Assembly (NCBI RefSeq): GCF_013030265.1
Contig: NZ_WPZQ01000009.1
Span: forward strand, 124,001 to 188,000
Source of the DNA: Ruegeria arenilitoris
GTDB taxonomy: Bacteria; Pseudomonadota; Alphaproteobacteria; Rhodobacterales; Rhodobacteraceae
Direction of reading: 5' to 3'
Length of the DNA stretch: 64,000 nt
The notes under the pieces were generated by a model that saw only the letters and a list, made by a program, of their open reading frames with translations, was not told where the DNA came from and searched no databases. Below, one piece after another: positions 27,930-37,344 of this stretch (positions within the stretch are counted from its first letter, which is position 1; each line of letters starts with the position of its first letter). Both the position numbers and the translations under genes were made by a program.

Positions 27930-29189
27930 GTGGTAGTGGTTAGATTGTTTTTTGCCACGTTCCTGTTTGCCATGATCTTTTTGTGCGCAGGCAGAGCAGA
28001 GGCGCATTTCAATCTCAACCAGAATGTCCGCATTCATCATGTGGCCCATTCGGAAAATGGCTTAGATGTCTATTTGCGCCTTCCGATGCCGTATCTGGTT
28101 GCGGAACTCGTCGGTCCCAAAGGCCCGGACGGTTTGCTCGAACCAGCTCCTTACACATACAATCTGATCGAAGATGGGGTGCTGATGCACTACTTGGATC
28201 AGGTCGCATTGCAAAAAGATCCAACCGGCTTGGCTCGTATTGCTGAAAACGGCTTTGTGCTATCTATCGACGGTCACCAACAAACACCAGAAATCGTCTC
28301 GATAAGACTGCACCCGTCGGGGCAAGAACCTGGGTTTGCCACGCTTGATGAGGCGCATTCGGCACTTGCGCCAAGAGATGTGTTTCCAACAACCGAGAAG
28401 ATTTATGTTGGCGAGGTGATGGTTGATGTACATCTGCGCTATGTGACGGGAGAGGTTGGAGCATACAGTTTATCCTACACTTCTGATCCGGGACTTCCTG
28501 AACAAGAAGAAACGGCGAACCTGATCCTCGACTATAACGGGCAGGATGTTCGGACATTTCGTGCGCGGGGCCTGATGCATACCCCGGTCGAAGTTTCCGG
28601 ATCGGCAACCGCAGCCGCTTCGACCTTCTTTGTCGAAGGTATTCGGCATATTTTGGAAGGTCCCGATCACGTTCTGTTTGTGCTTTGCATGATCATCGGT
28701 GCATTGAACTTGCACAGCCTTCTCGCCCGCGTCACAGGCTTTACCTTGGGCCACACGGTAACACTGATTTTAGGTTTTTTTGGCTTCGCACCGAGCGGAG
28801 CGTGGTTCATCCCAACTGTCGAACTGGCAATAGCACTTTCAATTATCTACGCTGCTGCGATGGCGGTTTGGCCACCGGAGAAAGGACATGGCGACCTGAA
28901 GGCTTTTGCAATCACGTCCGGGATTGGGTTGCTGCACGGGTTTGGTTTCTCCTTCATGTTGCATCAAATTCTACGAGTTGATGCACCAAACGTTTGGCAC
29001 AGCTTGCTGGCCTTCAATGTCGGAGTAGAGGCTGGACAAGTCATAATCGTTCTATTGGTCTGGCCCCTGGTGTTGTTGCTGCGTAAACAACCAGGCCGTA
29101 TCTGGGTCAGCTCTCGCGCTGCCGTTGCCGCATGCGCAAGTCTAGTCGCAATGGTTTGGGTAGTGGAAAGGGCAGAGTTCTTTCTCTGA
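27930..29189 (+). CDS. HupE/UreJ-family membrane protein with exported N-terminus
   Basis: A 419-residue protein starting at GTG 27930, supported by AGGAGGG 7-8 bases upstream. A signal-like helix (ATFLFAMIFLCAGRAEA) is followed by about 190 periplasmic residues beginning with a His-rich HHVAHSEN. The C-terminal half has six to seven membrane helices with the HupE/UreJ pattern: HILEGPDHVLFVLCMI (about 232-247), TGFTLGHTVTL (about 270-280), SGIGLLHGFGFSF (about 330-342) and FNVGVEAGQ (about 363-371). HupE and UreJ proteins carry nickel (or related metal) across the membrane for hydrogenase or urease. Neither enzyme is encoded here, so supply of metal to the metallo-hydrolase operon is only a suggestion. 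Confidence 0.85.
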   Translation: MVVVRLFFATFLFAMIFLCAGRAEAHFNLNQNVRIHHVAHSENGLDVYLRLPMPYLVAELVGPKGPDGLLEPAPYTYNLIEDGVLMHYLDQVALQKDPTGLARIAENGFVLSIDGHQQTPEIVSIRLHPSGQEPGFATLDEAHSALAPRDVFPTTEKIYVGEVMVDVHLRYVTGEVGAYSLSYTSDPGLPEQEETANLILDYNGQDVRTFRARGLMHTPVEVSGSATAAASTFFVEGIRHILEGPDHVLFVLCMIIGALNLHSLLARVTGFTLGHTVTLILGFFGFAPSGAWFIPTVELAIALSIIYAAAMAVWPPEKGHGDLKAFAITSGIGLLHGFGFSFMLHQILRVDAPNVWHSLLAFNVGVEAGQVIIVLLVWPLVLLLRKQPGRIWVSSRAAVAACASLVAMVWVVERAEFFL

Positions 29190-29760
29190 TCTTTGCGTTT
29201 ATTGACATGAATCACGTTAGCCGCTGGTCGTCTGATACGTGGTTTTTGCCGCTGTACGGCAAGTTTCTTTACGCATCGCTCAATCTGCGAAGTTTACTTG
29301 CGAATATCCGCTTCGGGCTGTGACAGGTCGCCGAACAACAATGCAGCGAAATGCGGCATGGAGCCCAAAACAGGCAAATGATAAATCAGGCTCCTTTGAC
29401 GGCAGACACCCAGCCTCTGTGAACATCTAGTATCAAACTGAAACAGAAAATACTGCCTCGCACTTGCGAATTAGCCTCAGCTTCTGCCCACTAAAGCGTG
29501 CGAAGCCATTCAGGACAAAGCACTAGGAATAGCTTTTTTGCACCTAACTGTCAGGAATCATATTAGTTAGCACTACCAGTCCGCGAAAAATTTACAAATA
29601 TGGGCGAAATTGGTGAATAAATTTACAAAATTTTATTTCAAATCCAGCAATTTGTTGTGAAATTTTCCTTCGGCTTTCCATTATTGATTTGCACATAAGT
29701 GCGCTTTCGTCTGCTGGAAGAGGAGCCAAATGACGAAAGAAAGGGAAATGGGAGGAATTA
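29190..29760 (+). promoter_or_regulatory. Upstream region of Liv-type ABC operon
   Basis: About 570 bp without a supported gene. The right half (29520-29700) is strikingly A+T rich for this window, as a strong promoter region would be, and ends in GGGAGGAATTA before the ATG at 29761. The left part has CCGCTTCGGGCTG (29308-29320), shared with 7013-7025, part of a dispersed degenerate sequence. Confidence 0.4.
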
Positions 29761-31107
29761 ATGACCAATAAATCTGTCACACGCCGCGGCGTGTTGAAGT
29801 CTGGTGCCGTCGCAGGTACCGGTCTAGCCCTGCCTACGATCTTCACGGCTTCGTCGGCTGCTGCTTACACCAACGAACCAACCGGAGGGTCCGTAACCCT
29901 GGGCTTCAATGTTCCCCAGACTGGGCCGTATGCAGAAGAGGGTAACGACGAGTTGCTGGCGCAACAACTGGCCGTCGAACATCTCAATGGTGAGGGAGAT
30001 GGCGGCTGCTTGAACACCTTCACTTCGAAGGCACTGAAGGGCAACGGTATCCTTGGCAAGAAGGTCGAGTTCGTCACAGGCGACACGCAGACCAAGTCAG
30101 ACGCTGCGCGTGCATCGGCAAAATCGATGATCGAAAAAGACGGCGCTATCATGATCAATGGCGGTTCGTCATCGGGTGTGGCCGTTGCTGTGCAAGGCCT
30201 CTGTCAAGAAGCAGGCGTGATCTTCATGGCGGGCCTAACCCACGCCAACGACACGACTGGCAAAGACAAGAAGGCCAATGGTTTCCGCCATTTCTTCAAC
30301 GCCTACATGTCGGGTGCTGCCCTTGCACCGGTGCTGGCCGCCGAGATGGGCAATGAGCGCCGCGCCTATCACCTGACGGCTGACTACAACTGGGGTTGGA
30401 CTCAGGAAGAGTCCATTGTTGCCTCGACAGAAGCTTTGGGATGGGAAACGGTCAACACTGTCAAAACACCGCTCGCGTCCACGGACTTCTCGTCCTACAT
30501 CACTCCGGTTTTGAATTCGGGCGCTGATGTTCTGGTTCTGAACCACTACGGCGGCAACATGGTGAACTCGCTCACCAACGCTATTCAGTTCGGCCTGCTT
30601 GACAAGGTGGCCAACGGCAAAGACTTCAAGATCGTCGTTCCGCTGTATTCGGAACTGATGGCCGCTGGTGCAGGCGAGAACATCAAAGGCGTGCTGGGTT
30701 CGATGAACTGGAACTGGCAGCTGCAAGATGAGGGCACCAAAGCCTTTGTGAAATCGTTTGGTGAGAAGTACGGCAAACCGCCGTCCAACTCTGCACAGAC
30801 CTGCTATGCACAAGTTCTGCTTTATGCGGATGCCTGTGAGCGTGCGGGTACATTCAACCCGTGCGGCGTTGTCGAAGCTCTGGAAGACTTCGAGTTTGAC
30901 GGTTTGGGCAACGGTCCGACCTGGTACCGCGGTGCGGACCACCAGTGCTTCAAAGACGTGTTGGTCGTTCGTGGCAACGAGAACCCGACCAACGCCTATG
31001 ACACTCTGGAAATCGTCGAGATCACGCCGCGCGCACAGGTCGAATACGACCCCGAGCATCCGATGTTCGCCGGTGGCTCACTGGGTGAGTGTAACCCGGG
31101 CGCGTAA
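29761..31107 (+). CDS. ABC transporter substrate-binding protein, Liv/Urt type
   Basis: A 448-residue periplasmic protein. The ATG at 29761 has a near-perfect ribosome site (GGGAGGAATTA). A Tat-like leader (TRRGVLKSGAVAGTGLALP) is followed by a type I periplasmic-binding fold of the branched-chain amino acid/amide/urea group: VTLGFNVPQTGPYAEEGNDE, GKKVEFVTGDTQTK, IMINGGSSSGVAVA, VIFMAGLTHAND, then PVLNSGADVLVLNHYGGN. Six or more Cys residues in the C-terminal part (TCYAQV, DACERAG, NPCGVV, HQCFKD, GECNPG) suggest disulphide bonds. It heads the five-gene uptake operon. The substrate (amino acid, amide, urea or polyol) is not determined by sequence reading alone. Confidence 0.9.
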   Translation: MTNKSVTRRGVLKSGAVAGTGLALPTIFTASSAAAYTNEPTGGSVTLGFNVPQTGPYAEEGNDELLAQQLAVEHLNGEGDGGCLNTFTSKALKGNGILGKKVEFVTGDTQTKSDAARASAKSMIEKDGAIMINGGSSSGVAVAVQGLCQEAGVIFMAGLTHANDTTGKDKKANGFRHFFNAYMSGAALAPVLAAEMGNERRAYHLTADYNWGWTQEESIVASTEALGWETVNTVKTPLASTDFSSYITPVLNSGADVLVLNHYGGNMVNSLTNAIQFGLLDKVANGKDFKIVVPLYSELMAAGAGENIKGVLGSMNWNWQLQDEGTKAFVKSFGEKYGKPPSNSAQTCYAQVLLYADACERAGTFNPCGVVEALEDFEFDGLGNGPTWYRGADHQCFKDVLVVRGNENPTNAYDTLEIVEITPRAQVEYDPEHPMFAGGSLGECNPGA

Positions 31108-31121
31108 GTCCTCGTGTCTAA

Positions 31122-31171
31122 GTCTGGCTGCCAAAAAGGTGGCCAGACACCTTCAACAGGGCTGATCCTGT
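31122..31171 (+). promoter_or_regulatory. Two stem-loops between binding protein and permease genes
   Basis: GTCTGGCTGCC (31122-31132) pairs with GGTGGCCAGAC (31138-31148) around AAAAA, with two G-U pairs; then AACAGG and CCTGTT (31154-31171) form a second, smaller stem. There is no T-run. Such structures after binding-protein genes usually protect the upstream mRNA, giving more binding protein than permease. Confidence 0.6.
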
Positions 31172-31212
31172 TAACCGCTTAATTCACACTGACCAACCCT
31201 GAGGTGGGGCCA

Positions 31213-32244
31213 ATGGACGCCATCCTATTGCAAATTTTGAACGGTCTGGACAAAGGGTCGGCCTATGCGTTGATTGCGCTGGGGCTGACGCTTATTTTTG
31301 GAACGCTGGGCGTTGTGAACTTTGCCCACGGGGCACTGTTCATGATCGGTGCGTTCTGTGCCGTTACTCTGCAAAAGCTCATGAACCTGAGCTTTGTGAC
31401 CATCGACGAGAGCCAGACCGACTTCCTGGGAAACCCGCTGAAGGTTGAAACACCCTACGTCGAGGCCTGGTTCGGCCCAGAGACCGGTGCGACGATCATC
31501 GATTGGTCTGTTCCACTGGCTGTCCTGTTTGCGATCCCGATCATGTTGGCAGTGGGCTACGTGATGGAACGCGGGTTGATTAAGCATTTCTACAAGCGCC
31601 CTCACGCTGACCAGATCCTTGTGACGTTTGGTCTTGCGATCGTGCTGCAGGAAATCGTAAAGTATTTCTTCGGCGCCAATCCAATCCAAACTCCACCGCC
31701 TGACGCGCTGAGCGGTTCTATCGACCTTGGCACAATGGTTGGATTTGATCCCAACGCCATAATCTATCCAATTTGGCGTCTGGTGTACTTCGGATTCGCC
31801 GTCGCAATTATCGGTGCTGTTTTCTCATTCCTGCAATTCACCACGTTCGGGATGGTCGTGCGCGCCGGAATGGCGGACCGCGAGACCGTAGGCTTGCTGG
31901 GAATAAATATCGACCGGCGCTTTACGATCATGTTCGGTATCGCTGCCGCAGTGGCCGGTTTGGCCGGTGTAATGTACGGGCCGCTGAACCCGCCAAATTA
32001 TCACATGGGGATGGACTTTCTGGTCCTTAGCTTTGTTGTGGTTGTTGTCGGCGGCATGGGCTCGCTGCCCGGAGCCGTGCTGGCTGGCTTTCTACTGGGC
32101 ATCCTGGAGAGTTTTGCCTCAACAACCTGGGCCACCACGACAATCCCTGGGATCAACCAAATCATCATCTACCTTGTTGCCATCATTGTGCTTCTGACAC
32201 GCCCGCGCGGGTTGATGGGACGCAAAGGCGTGATGGAGGAATAA
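31213..32244 (+). CDS. ABC transporter permease, LivH type
   Basis: A 343-residue inner-membrane protein; the ATG at 31213 is chosen because GAGGTGGGG lies just before it. It begins with the LivH-type helix ILNGLDKGSAYALIALGLTLIFG and the signature VNFAHGALFMIGAF, and has about eight membrane helices. The EAA-like loop is in GLLGINIDRRFTIMFGIAAAVAGLAG. Compared with E. coli LivH (308 residues) it has an insertion after the second helix (about 60-95, FVTIDESQTDFLGNPL), found in other alphaproteobacterial homologues. The second permease follows by 3 bp. Confidence 0.92.
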   Translation: MDAILLQILNGLDKGSAYALIALGLTLIFGTLGVVNFAHGALFMIGAFCAVTLQKLMNLSFVTIDESQTDFLGNPLKVETPYVEAWFGPETGATIIDWSVPLAVLFAIPIMLAVGYVMERGLIKHFYKRPHADQILVTFGLAIVLQEIVKYFFGANPIQTPPPDALSGSIDLGTMVGFDPNAIIYPIWRLVYFGFAVAIIGAVFSFLQFTTFGMVVRAGMADRETVGLLGINIDRRFTIMFGIAAAVAGLAGVMYGPLNPPNYHMGMDFLVLSFVVVVVGGMGSLPGAVLAGFLLGILESFASTTWATTTIPGINQIIIYLVAIIVLLTRPRGLMGRKGVMEE

Positions 32245-32247
32245 TCG

Positions 32248-33453
32248 ATGTTTGGACTGAACAAAAAAGACACCAGCCTTCTGATCATCGTCGGCCTTCT
32301 CACCCTGCTGGCCCCGTTCATCCTGAACCCGTTCCCAGAAGGCAGCGCCATGGCGCAATTTAACGCGGGTTATCCGGACTTGATGCAGCGTTTCGTGATC
32401 TTTGGCATCTTTGCCATCGGGTTCAACATCCTATTCGGCCTTACAGGATACCTGTCATTCGGTCATGCAGCCTTTTTGGGTGTCGGATCGTATTCAGCGG
32501 TATGGATGTTCAAGTTGCTGAGCTACAATATCATTCCAGCGATCGCACTCAGCGTTGTGGTTGCCGGGGTGTTCTCACTGCTGATTGGTTATGTAAGTCT
32601 GCGCCGGTCGGGCATCTACTTTTCGATCCTGACTCTGGCCTTTGCGCAGATGAGTTTTGCATTGGCCTACTCTGTTTTGTCGAACCCCAAGTTCAACCTA
32701 ACTAACGGGGAAACCGGCCTACAGGTTTACGCAGACGATCCGCAAATCTTGCAAGGCGCCAACTCACCAGACCTGCCGCATCTATTCGGGCTGCCGATGC
32801 GCGCAACCTATACAATGGACGTGGGAGCGTGGAGCTTTGATTTTAACGCGGGATACTATCTATGTGCGATAATCATGATGATGGTATTCTATCTGTCCAT
32901 CCGCATCTTCCGCTCACCTTTTGGCATGATGCTGCGGGCGGTCAAATCAAACCAGCAACGGATGAGCTATACCGGCCTAAACTCAAAGCCGTACACATTG
33001 GCGGCGTTTGTAATCTCTGGCATGTATGCCGGTCTAGCTGGTGGTCTGATGGCGGCAATGGATCCACTGGCAGGCGCAGAGCGTATGCAGTGGACCGCTT
33101 CGGGTGAAGTCGTTCTGATGACGATCCTGGGTGGTACAGGCACTTTGATCGGTCCAGTATTGGGTGCAGGTTTCATCAAATATTTCGAAAACATTTTCTC
33201 GAAGATCAACGACAACGTGTTGCACAGTTGGTTTGCTTTCCTGCCTGACGGCTTGGAAGACGCGGTAGTGTTCGTGATCCATCCGTTTATTGGAAAAGGT
33301 TGGCATCTGACGCTCGGCATCCTTTTCATGCTGGTCGTTATCTACTTGCCAGGTGGTCTTGTCGAAGGTGGCCAGCGTTTGCTTAACCGGATCAAGCGCA
33401 AGAAATCAAAAGCCGACGATGCAACGTCAGGCAAAACGGAACCGGCGGAATAA
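32248..33453 (+). CDS. ABC transporter permease, LivM type
   Basis: A 401-residue permease with about ten membrane helices. [22 protein letters not shown] (about 72-93) is the LivM signature; [27 protein letters not shown] (about 215-240) is the ATPase-contact loop. The C-terminus is a charged tail ([18 protein letters not shown]). It pairs with the LivH-type protein encoded 3 bp upstream to form the channel. The first ATPase gene follows 10 bp later. Confidence 0.92.
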   Translation: MFGLNKKDTSLLIIVGLLTLLAPFILNPFPEGSAMAQFNAGYPDLMQRFVIFGIFAIGFNILFGLTGYLSFGHAAFLGVGSYSAVWMFKLLSYNIIPAIALSVVVAGVFSLLIGYVSLRRSGIYFSILTLAFAQMSFALAYSVLSNPKFNLTNGETGLQVYADDPQILQGANSPDLPHLFGLPMRATYTMDVGAWSFDFNAGYYLCAIIMMMVFYLSIRIFRSPFGMMLRAVKSNQQRMSYTGLNSKPYTLAAFVISGMYAGLAGGLMAAMDPLAGAERMQWTASGEVVLMTILGGTGTLIGPVLGAGFIKYFENIFSKINDNVLHSWFAFLPDGLEDAVVFVIHPFIGKGWHLTLGILFMLVVIYLPGGLVEGGQRLLNRIKRKKSKADDATSGKTEPAE

Positions 33454-33463
33454 GGGGCGCGCC

Positions 33464-34219
33464 ATGGCAATTCTAAGAGTCAAAGACGTCAGCAAGCGTT
33501 TCGGCGGTCTCAAGGCACTAACGGACGTAAATCTCAGTGTTGAGGAAAACTCGGTTCACGCGATCATCGGGCCTAATGGTGCCGGCAAGTCGACTTTACT
33601 AAATTGTCTGGTGGGCAAGCTTATGCCAGACACCGGTTCCGTATTGTTCGACAACGCCTCGGTGTTGGGGCGCGAACCCTATCAGATCAACCAGATGGGT
33701 ATTAGTCGCGTGTTCCAGACGCCGGAGATTTTTGGTGAGCTGACAGTGATGGAGAACATGTTGATCCCGATTTTTGCAATGCGGGACGGTGCATTCCGAA
33801 TGCATGCATATGAGACCATCGCAAACGAGCGCGACATCGTCGAACAAGCCGAAGCCATGCTGGAAGAGATGAATATGGCGGACAAACGCGAAATGCATGC
33901 TGCCTCGCTGTCGCGCGGTGACAAGCGGCGGCTTGAGATTGGCATGTGCCTCAGCCAAAATCCGCGGCTACTTCTACTGGATGAACCCACGGCTGGGATG
34001 GCGAGGGCGGATACCAACAACACGATCGATCTGCTAAAACAAATTAAGGATGAGCGCGACATCACCATCGCAATCATCGAGCATGACATGCATGTGGTCT
34101 TCAGCCTAGCCGAACGCATCACTGTTCTGGCTCAGGGTACACCCCTGGTTGAAGATACTCCTGAAAACATCCGCGGTAACCCCAAGGTTCGCGAGGCCTA
34201 TCTAGGCGAGGCTGCGTAA
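33464..34219 (+). CDS. ABC transporter ATP-binding protein, LivG type
   Basis: A 251-residue ATPase from ATG 33464 (AAGGGGCGCGCC upstream); the longer open frame overlaps the permease gene and is not used. Walker A GPNGAGKST (about 36-44), signature LSRGDKRRLEIGM (about 148-160), Walker B LLLLDEPTAGM, H-loop IIEHDM, and the LivG-type C-terminal segment PENIRGNPKVREAYLGEAA. The signature reads LSRGD instead of the usual LSGGQ or LSYGE. It forms a heterodimer with the LivF-type protein encoded next. Confidence 0.93.
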   Translation: MAILRVKDVSKRFGGLKALTDVNLSVEENSVHAIIGPNGAGKSTLLNCLVGKLMPDTGSVLFDNASVLGREPYQINQMGISRVFQTPEIFGELTVMENMLIPIFAMRDGAFRMHAYETIANERDIVEQAEAMLEEMNMADKREMHAASLSRGDKRRLEIGMCLSQNPRLLLLDEPTAGMARADTNNTIDLLKQIKDERDITIAIIEHDMHVVFSLAERITVLAQGTPLVEDTPENIRGNPKVREAYLGEAA

Positions 34220-34228
34220 GGAAAAGCT

Positions 34229-34984
34229 ATGAACGAAAAACCTGACTTTTCGAAAAACGCCAATTTGGCCAGCACGGCCCCTGCGTTTCTCTCCGTTTGG
34301 GATATGCACTCCTACTATGGAGAAAGCTACATCGTGCAAGGCGTCAGCTTCAACGTGCACGAAGGTGAAATTCTTGCTCTTCTCGGGCGCAACGGTGCGG
34401 GTAAAACCTCAACACTTCGTTCGATCGCGAGAGTTGGAGAGCCTGAAGTAAGACATGGTGAAATCTGGCTTGACCATAAGCCGTTACACAACATGACTAG
34501 CTACGAAGCCGCCGCGGCAGGCTTAGGTCTTGTACCGGAAGACAGGCGCATTATTCCCGGCCTGACCGTGGAAGAAAACTTGCAGCTTGCTCAGATTGCC
34601 CCACCAATTGGATGGTCACTGGAACGGCTTTACGAACTGTTCCCACGTTTGGGTGAGCGTAGAAAACAAGAGGGAATTACACTGTCAGGAGGCGAACAGC
34701 AGATGCTGTCAATCGCCAGAGCCTTGGCGAGGGACATCAAGGTCTTACTCTTGGATGAACCATATGAGGGACTGGCTCCTGTCATTGTCGATGAAATCGA
34801 AAAGACCCTTATTCACGTTAAGCAACAGGGTATGACCACGATCATTGTTGAGCAAAACGCCGTACGCGCTTTGGAGTTGGCGGACCGTGCAATCATACTA
34901 GATACCGGGACCATTGTATTTGATGGTACGGCGAAAGAGGTGCTTGAGGACACCAATCTCCGTGAGGAATATCTAGCAATCTAG
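34229..34984 (+). CDS. ABC transporter ATP-binding protein, LivF type
   Basis: A 251-residue ATPase. After an N-terminal extension of about 20 residues come MHSYYGESYIVQGVSF, Walker A GRNGAGKTS (about 52-60), LVPEDRRIIPGLTVEENL (a LivF hallmark), signature LSGGEQQMLSIARAL, Walker B VLLLDEPYEGLAP and IIVEQN as the H-loop segment in which Gln replaces His, normal for LivF. It is the last gene of the uptake operon; stop at 34984 is followed by the end of a convergent AraC gene about 80 bp on. Confidence 0.93.
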   Translation: MNEKPDFSKNANLASTAPAFLSVWDMHSYYGESYIVQGVSFNVHEGEILALLGRNGAGKTSTLRSIARVGEPEVRHGEIWLDHKPLHNMTSYEAAAAGLGLVPEDRRIIPGLTVEENLQLAQIAPPIGWSLERLYELFPRLGERRKQEGITLSGGEQQMLSIARALARDIKVLLLDEPYEGLAPVIVDEIEKTLIHVKQQGMTTIIVEQNAVRALELADRAIILDTGTIVFDGTAKEVLEDTNLREEYLAI

Positions 34985-35063
34985 TTCGCATATTTCGTGC
35001 CAATCAGACCAAAAGGGCAGATTTAAAACGCGTCCAAAGCACTTGTTTGCTTCGGAGGTAAGT

Positions 35064-35942
35064 TTACTGACTTGCGCGAACCTTCGCCAATTCTCGTGCC
35101 GCAGCAGCATCTTGAAGCGGCGGCAATCCAAATAGTCGTCGATATTCGCGGCTAAACTGGGACGTGCTTTCATAGCCTACACGGTAAGCCACCGACGCAG
35201 CATTGCCTTCACGGGCAACCAGATAACGCTTGGCTTCATGCAGCCGGAACTGCTTTTGATATTGGAGTGGGCTGATACCTGCGACTTTCTTAAAGCGACG
35301 GTGGAAGGTCGTAAGACTCATGCCCGCCAATTCAGCCAATTCACGGACCTCTAATCGTTCGGCATGATGTTGACGTATGAATTCCATCGTATGACGAATG
35401 CGAGATAGATCGGAATCTTCTGTGCCAATCTGACGTAAGAATGGACCCATTGGTCCAACGAGAAACCTGTACAGAAGTTCTTGCTCATACAGAGGTCCAA
35501 GCGCTTGTATTTCATCTGGACGGTCGAACATACCCAACAGTCTGCCCCATGTTTCAATCAGCAATTCAGAAGCTGACTGCAACCCAAAGCTTTGATCGCC
35601 TGAGTGTTCAGATACCGGGGCTTTTCGCATCGCGTCAGCGAGTTTGGTTGTATTGATCGTTAAAGCAAGCGCCAGAAAAGGTTCGCTGACAGATGCGTGG
35701 GTGACTTGTCCGAGCGCCGACAATTCTGCTGCTATAATCAGGCAAGAGCCACCCGAGTAATCCAGCACCTTTTCCCCGATGATGGTGCGTTTTTTGCCCT
35801 GTAAAATTAGGCAAACGCTTGGCTCGTATATGAGTGGGATCAACTCTGTAGGCTGGTCCAGCTTATGTATTTCCAAGTCAGGAATCGCAGATGAGCCCGC
35901 ATGTTTCAACGCAAGCTCTTTGAGATCGGATAGCTGTTTCAT
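35064..35942 (-). CDS. AraC-family regulator next to aldo/keto reductase
   Basis: A 292-residue protein. The N-terminal half is the AraC-type N-terminal domain seen in regulators of oxidoreductase genes (LIPLIYEPSVCLILQGKKRTIIGE, YSGGSCLIIAAELSALGQV). The C-terminal 100 residues have two helix-turn-helix motifs (VRELAELAGMSLTTFHRRFKK and ASVAYRVGYESTSQFSREYRRLFG). It is divergent from the aldo/keto reductase gene, 138 bp apart, and this pairing is frequent; it probably controls that gene. Its effector is unknown. Confidence 0.9.
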   Translation of the reverse strand: MKQLSDLKELALKHAGSSAIPDLEIHKLDQPTELIPLIYEPSVCLILQGKKRTIIGEKVLDYSGGSCLIIAAELSALGQVTHASVSEPFLALALTINTTKLADAMRKAPVSEHSGDQSFGLQSASELLIETWGRLLGMFDRPDEIQALGPLYEQELLYRFLVGPMGPFLRQIGTEDSDLSRIRHTMEFIRQHHAERLEVRELAELAGMSLTTFHRRFKKVAGISPLQYQKQFRLHEAKRYLVAREGNAASVAYRVGYESTSQFSREYRRLFGLPPLQDAAAARELAKVRASQ

Positions 35943-36011
35943 GCAAGGAATAAGGCGATTCCTATGTGGACAGTCAATATCGTGACAGAAATAGGCAATG
36001 ATTGCACATGA

Positions 36012-37061
<1,050 letters not shown>

Positions 37062-37310
37062 TCTCGCGCTCAGCGAGTGACTTTGTCTGACTTGAGTTCA
37101 CTGCTGAAAATTAAGACAGCGGTCATCGGTGGTAAGTACGATGGCCGCTTTGTCCCGCTATTCGGAATCGCAAGGTTTCATCATCATTATCCGGTCAGGG
37201 GTAAAGGCGCACCAATAGCCTGATAGTTTTGGACACGATCGATCGCTCTGGCAGATCACCGATTTCTGACCGAAAACCAAAACCTTGCTTGTGATCAACC
37301 CAAGAGAAAT

Positions 37311-37335
37311 CCCCCGAGACTGCTGATCCCGGGGG
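37311..37335 (-). terminator. Terminator-like hairpin after acnB
   Basis: CCCCCG (37311-37316) pairs with CGGGGG (37330-37335) around a 13-base loop, 9 bp beyond the acnB stop; on the minus strand it is followed by ATTTCTCTTGGG. The T-run is imperfect. Confidence 0.6.
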
Positions 37336-37344
37336 TTCTGATGG

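Noticed and set aside
23999..29189. Guanitoxin biosynthesis cluster
   Set aside because: Only the metallo-hydrolase resembles a Gnt protein; the other biosynthetic genes are absent from the window.
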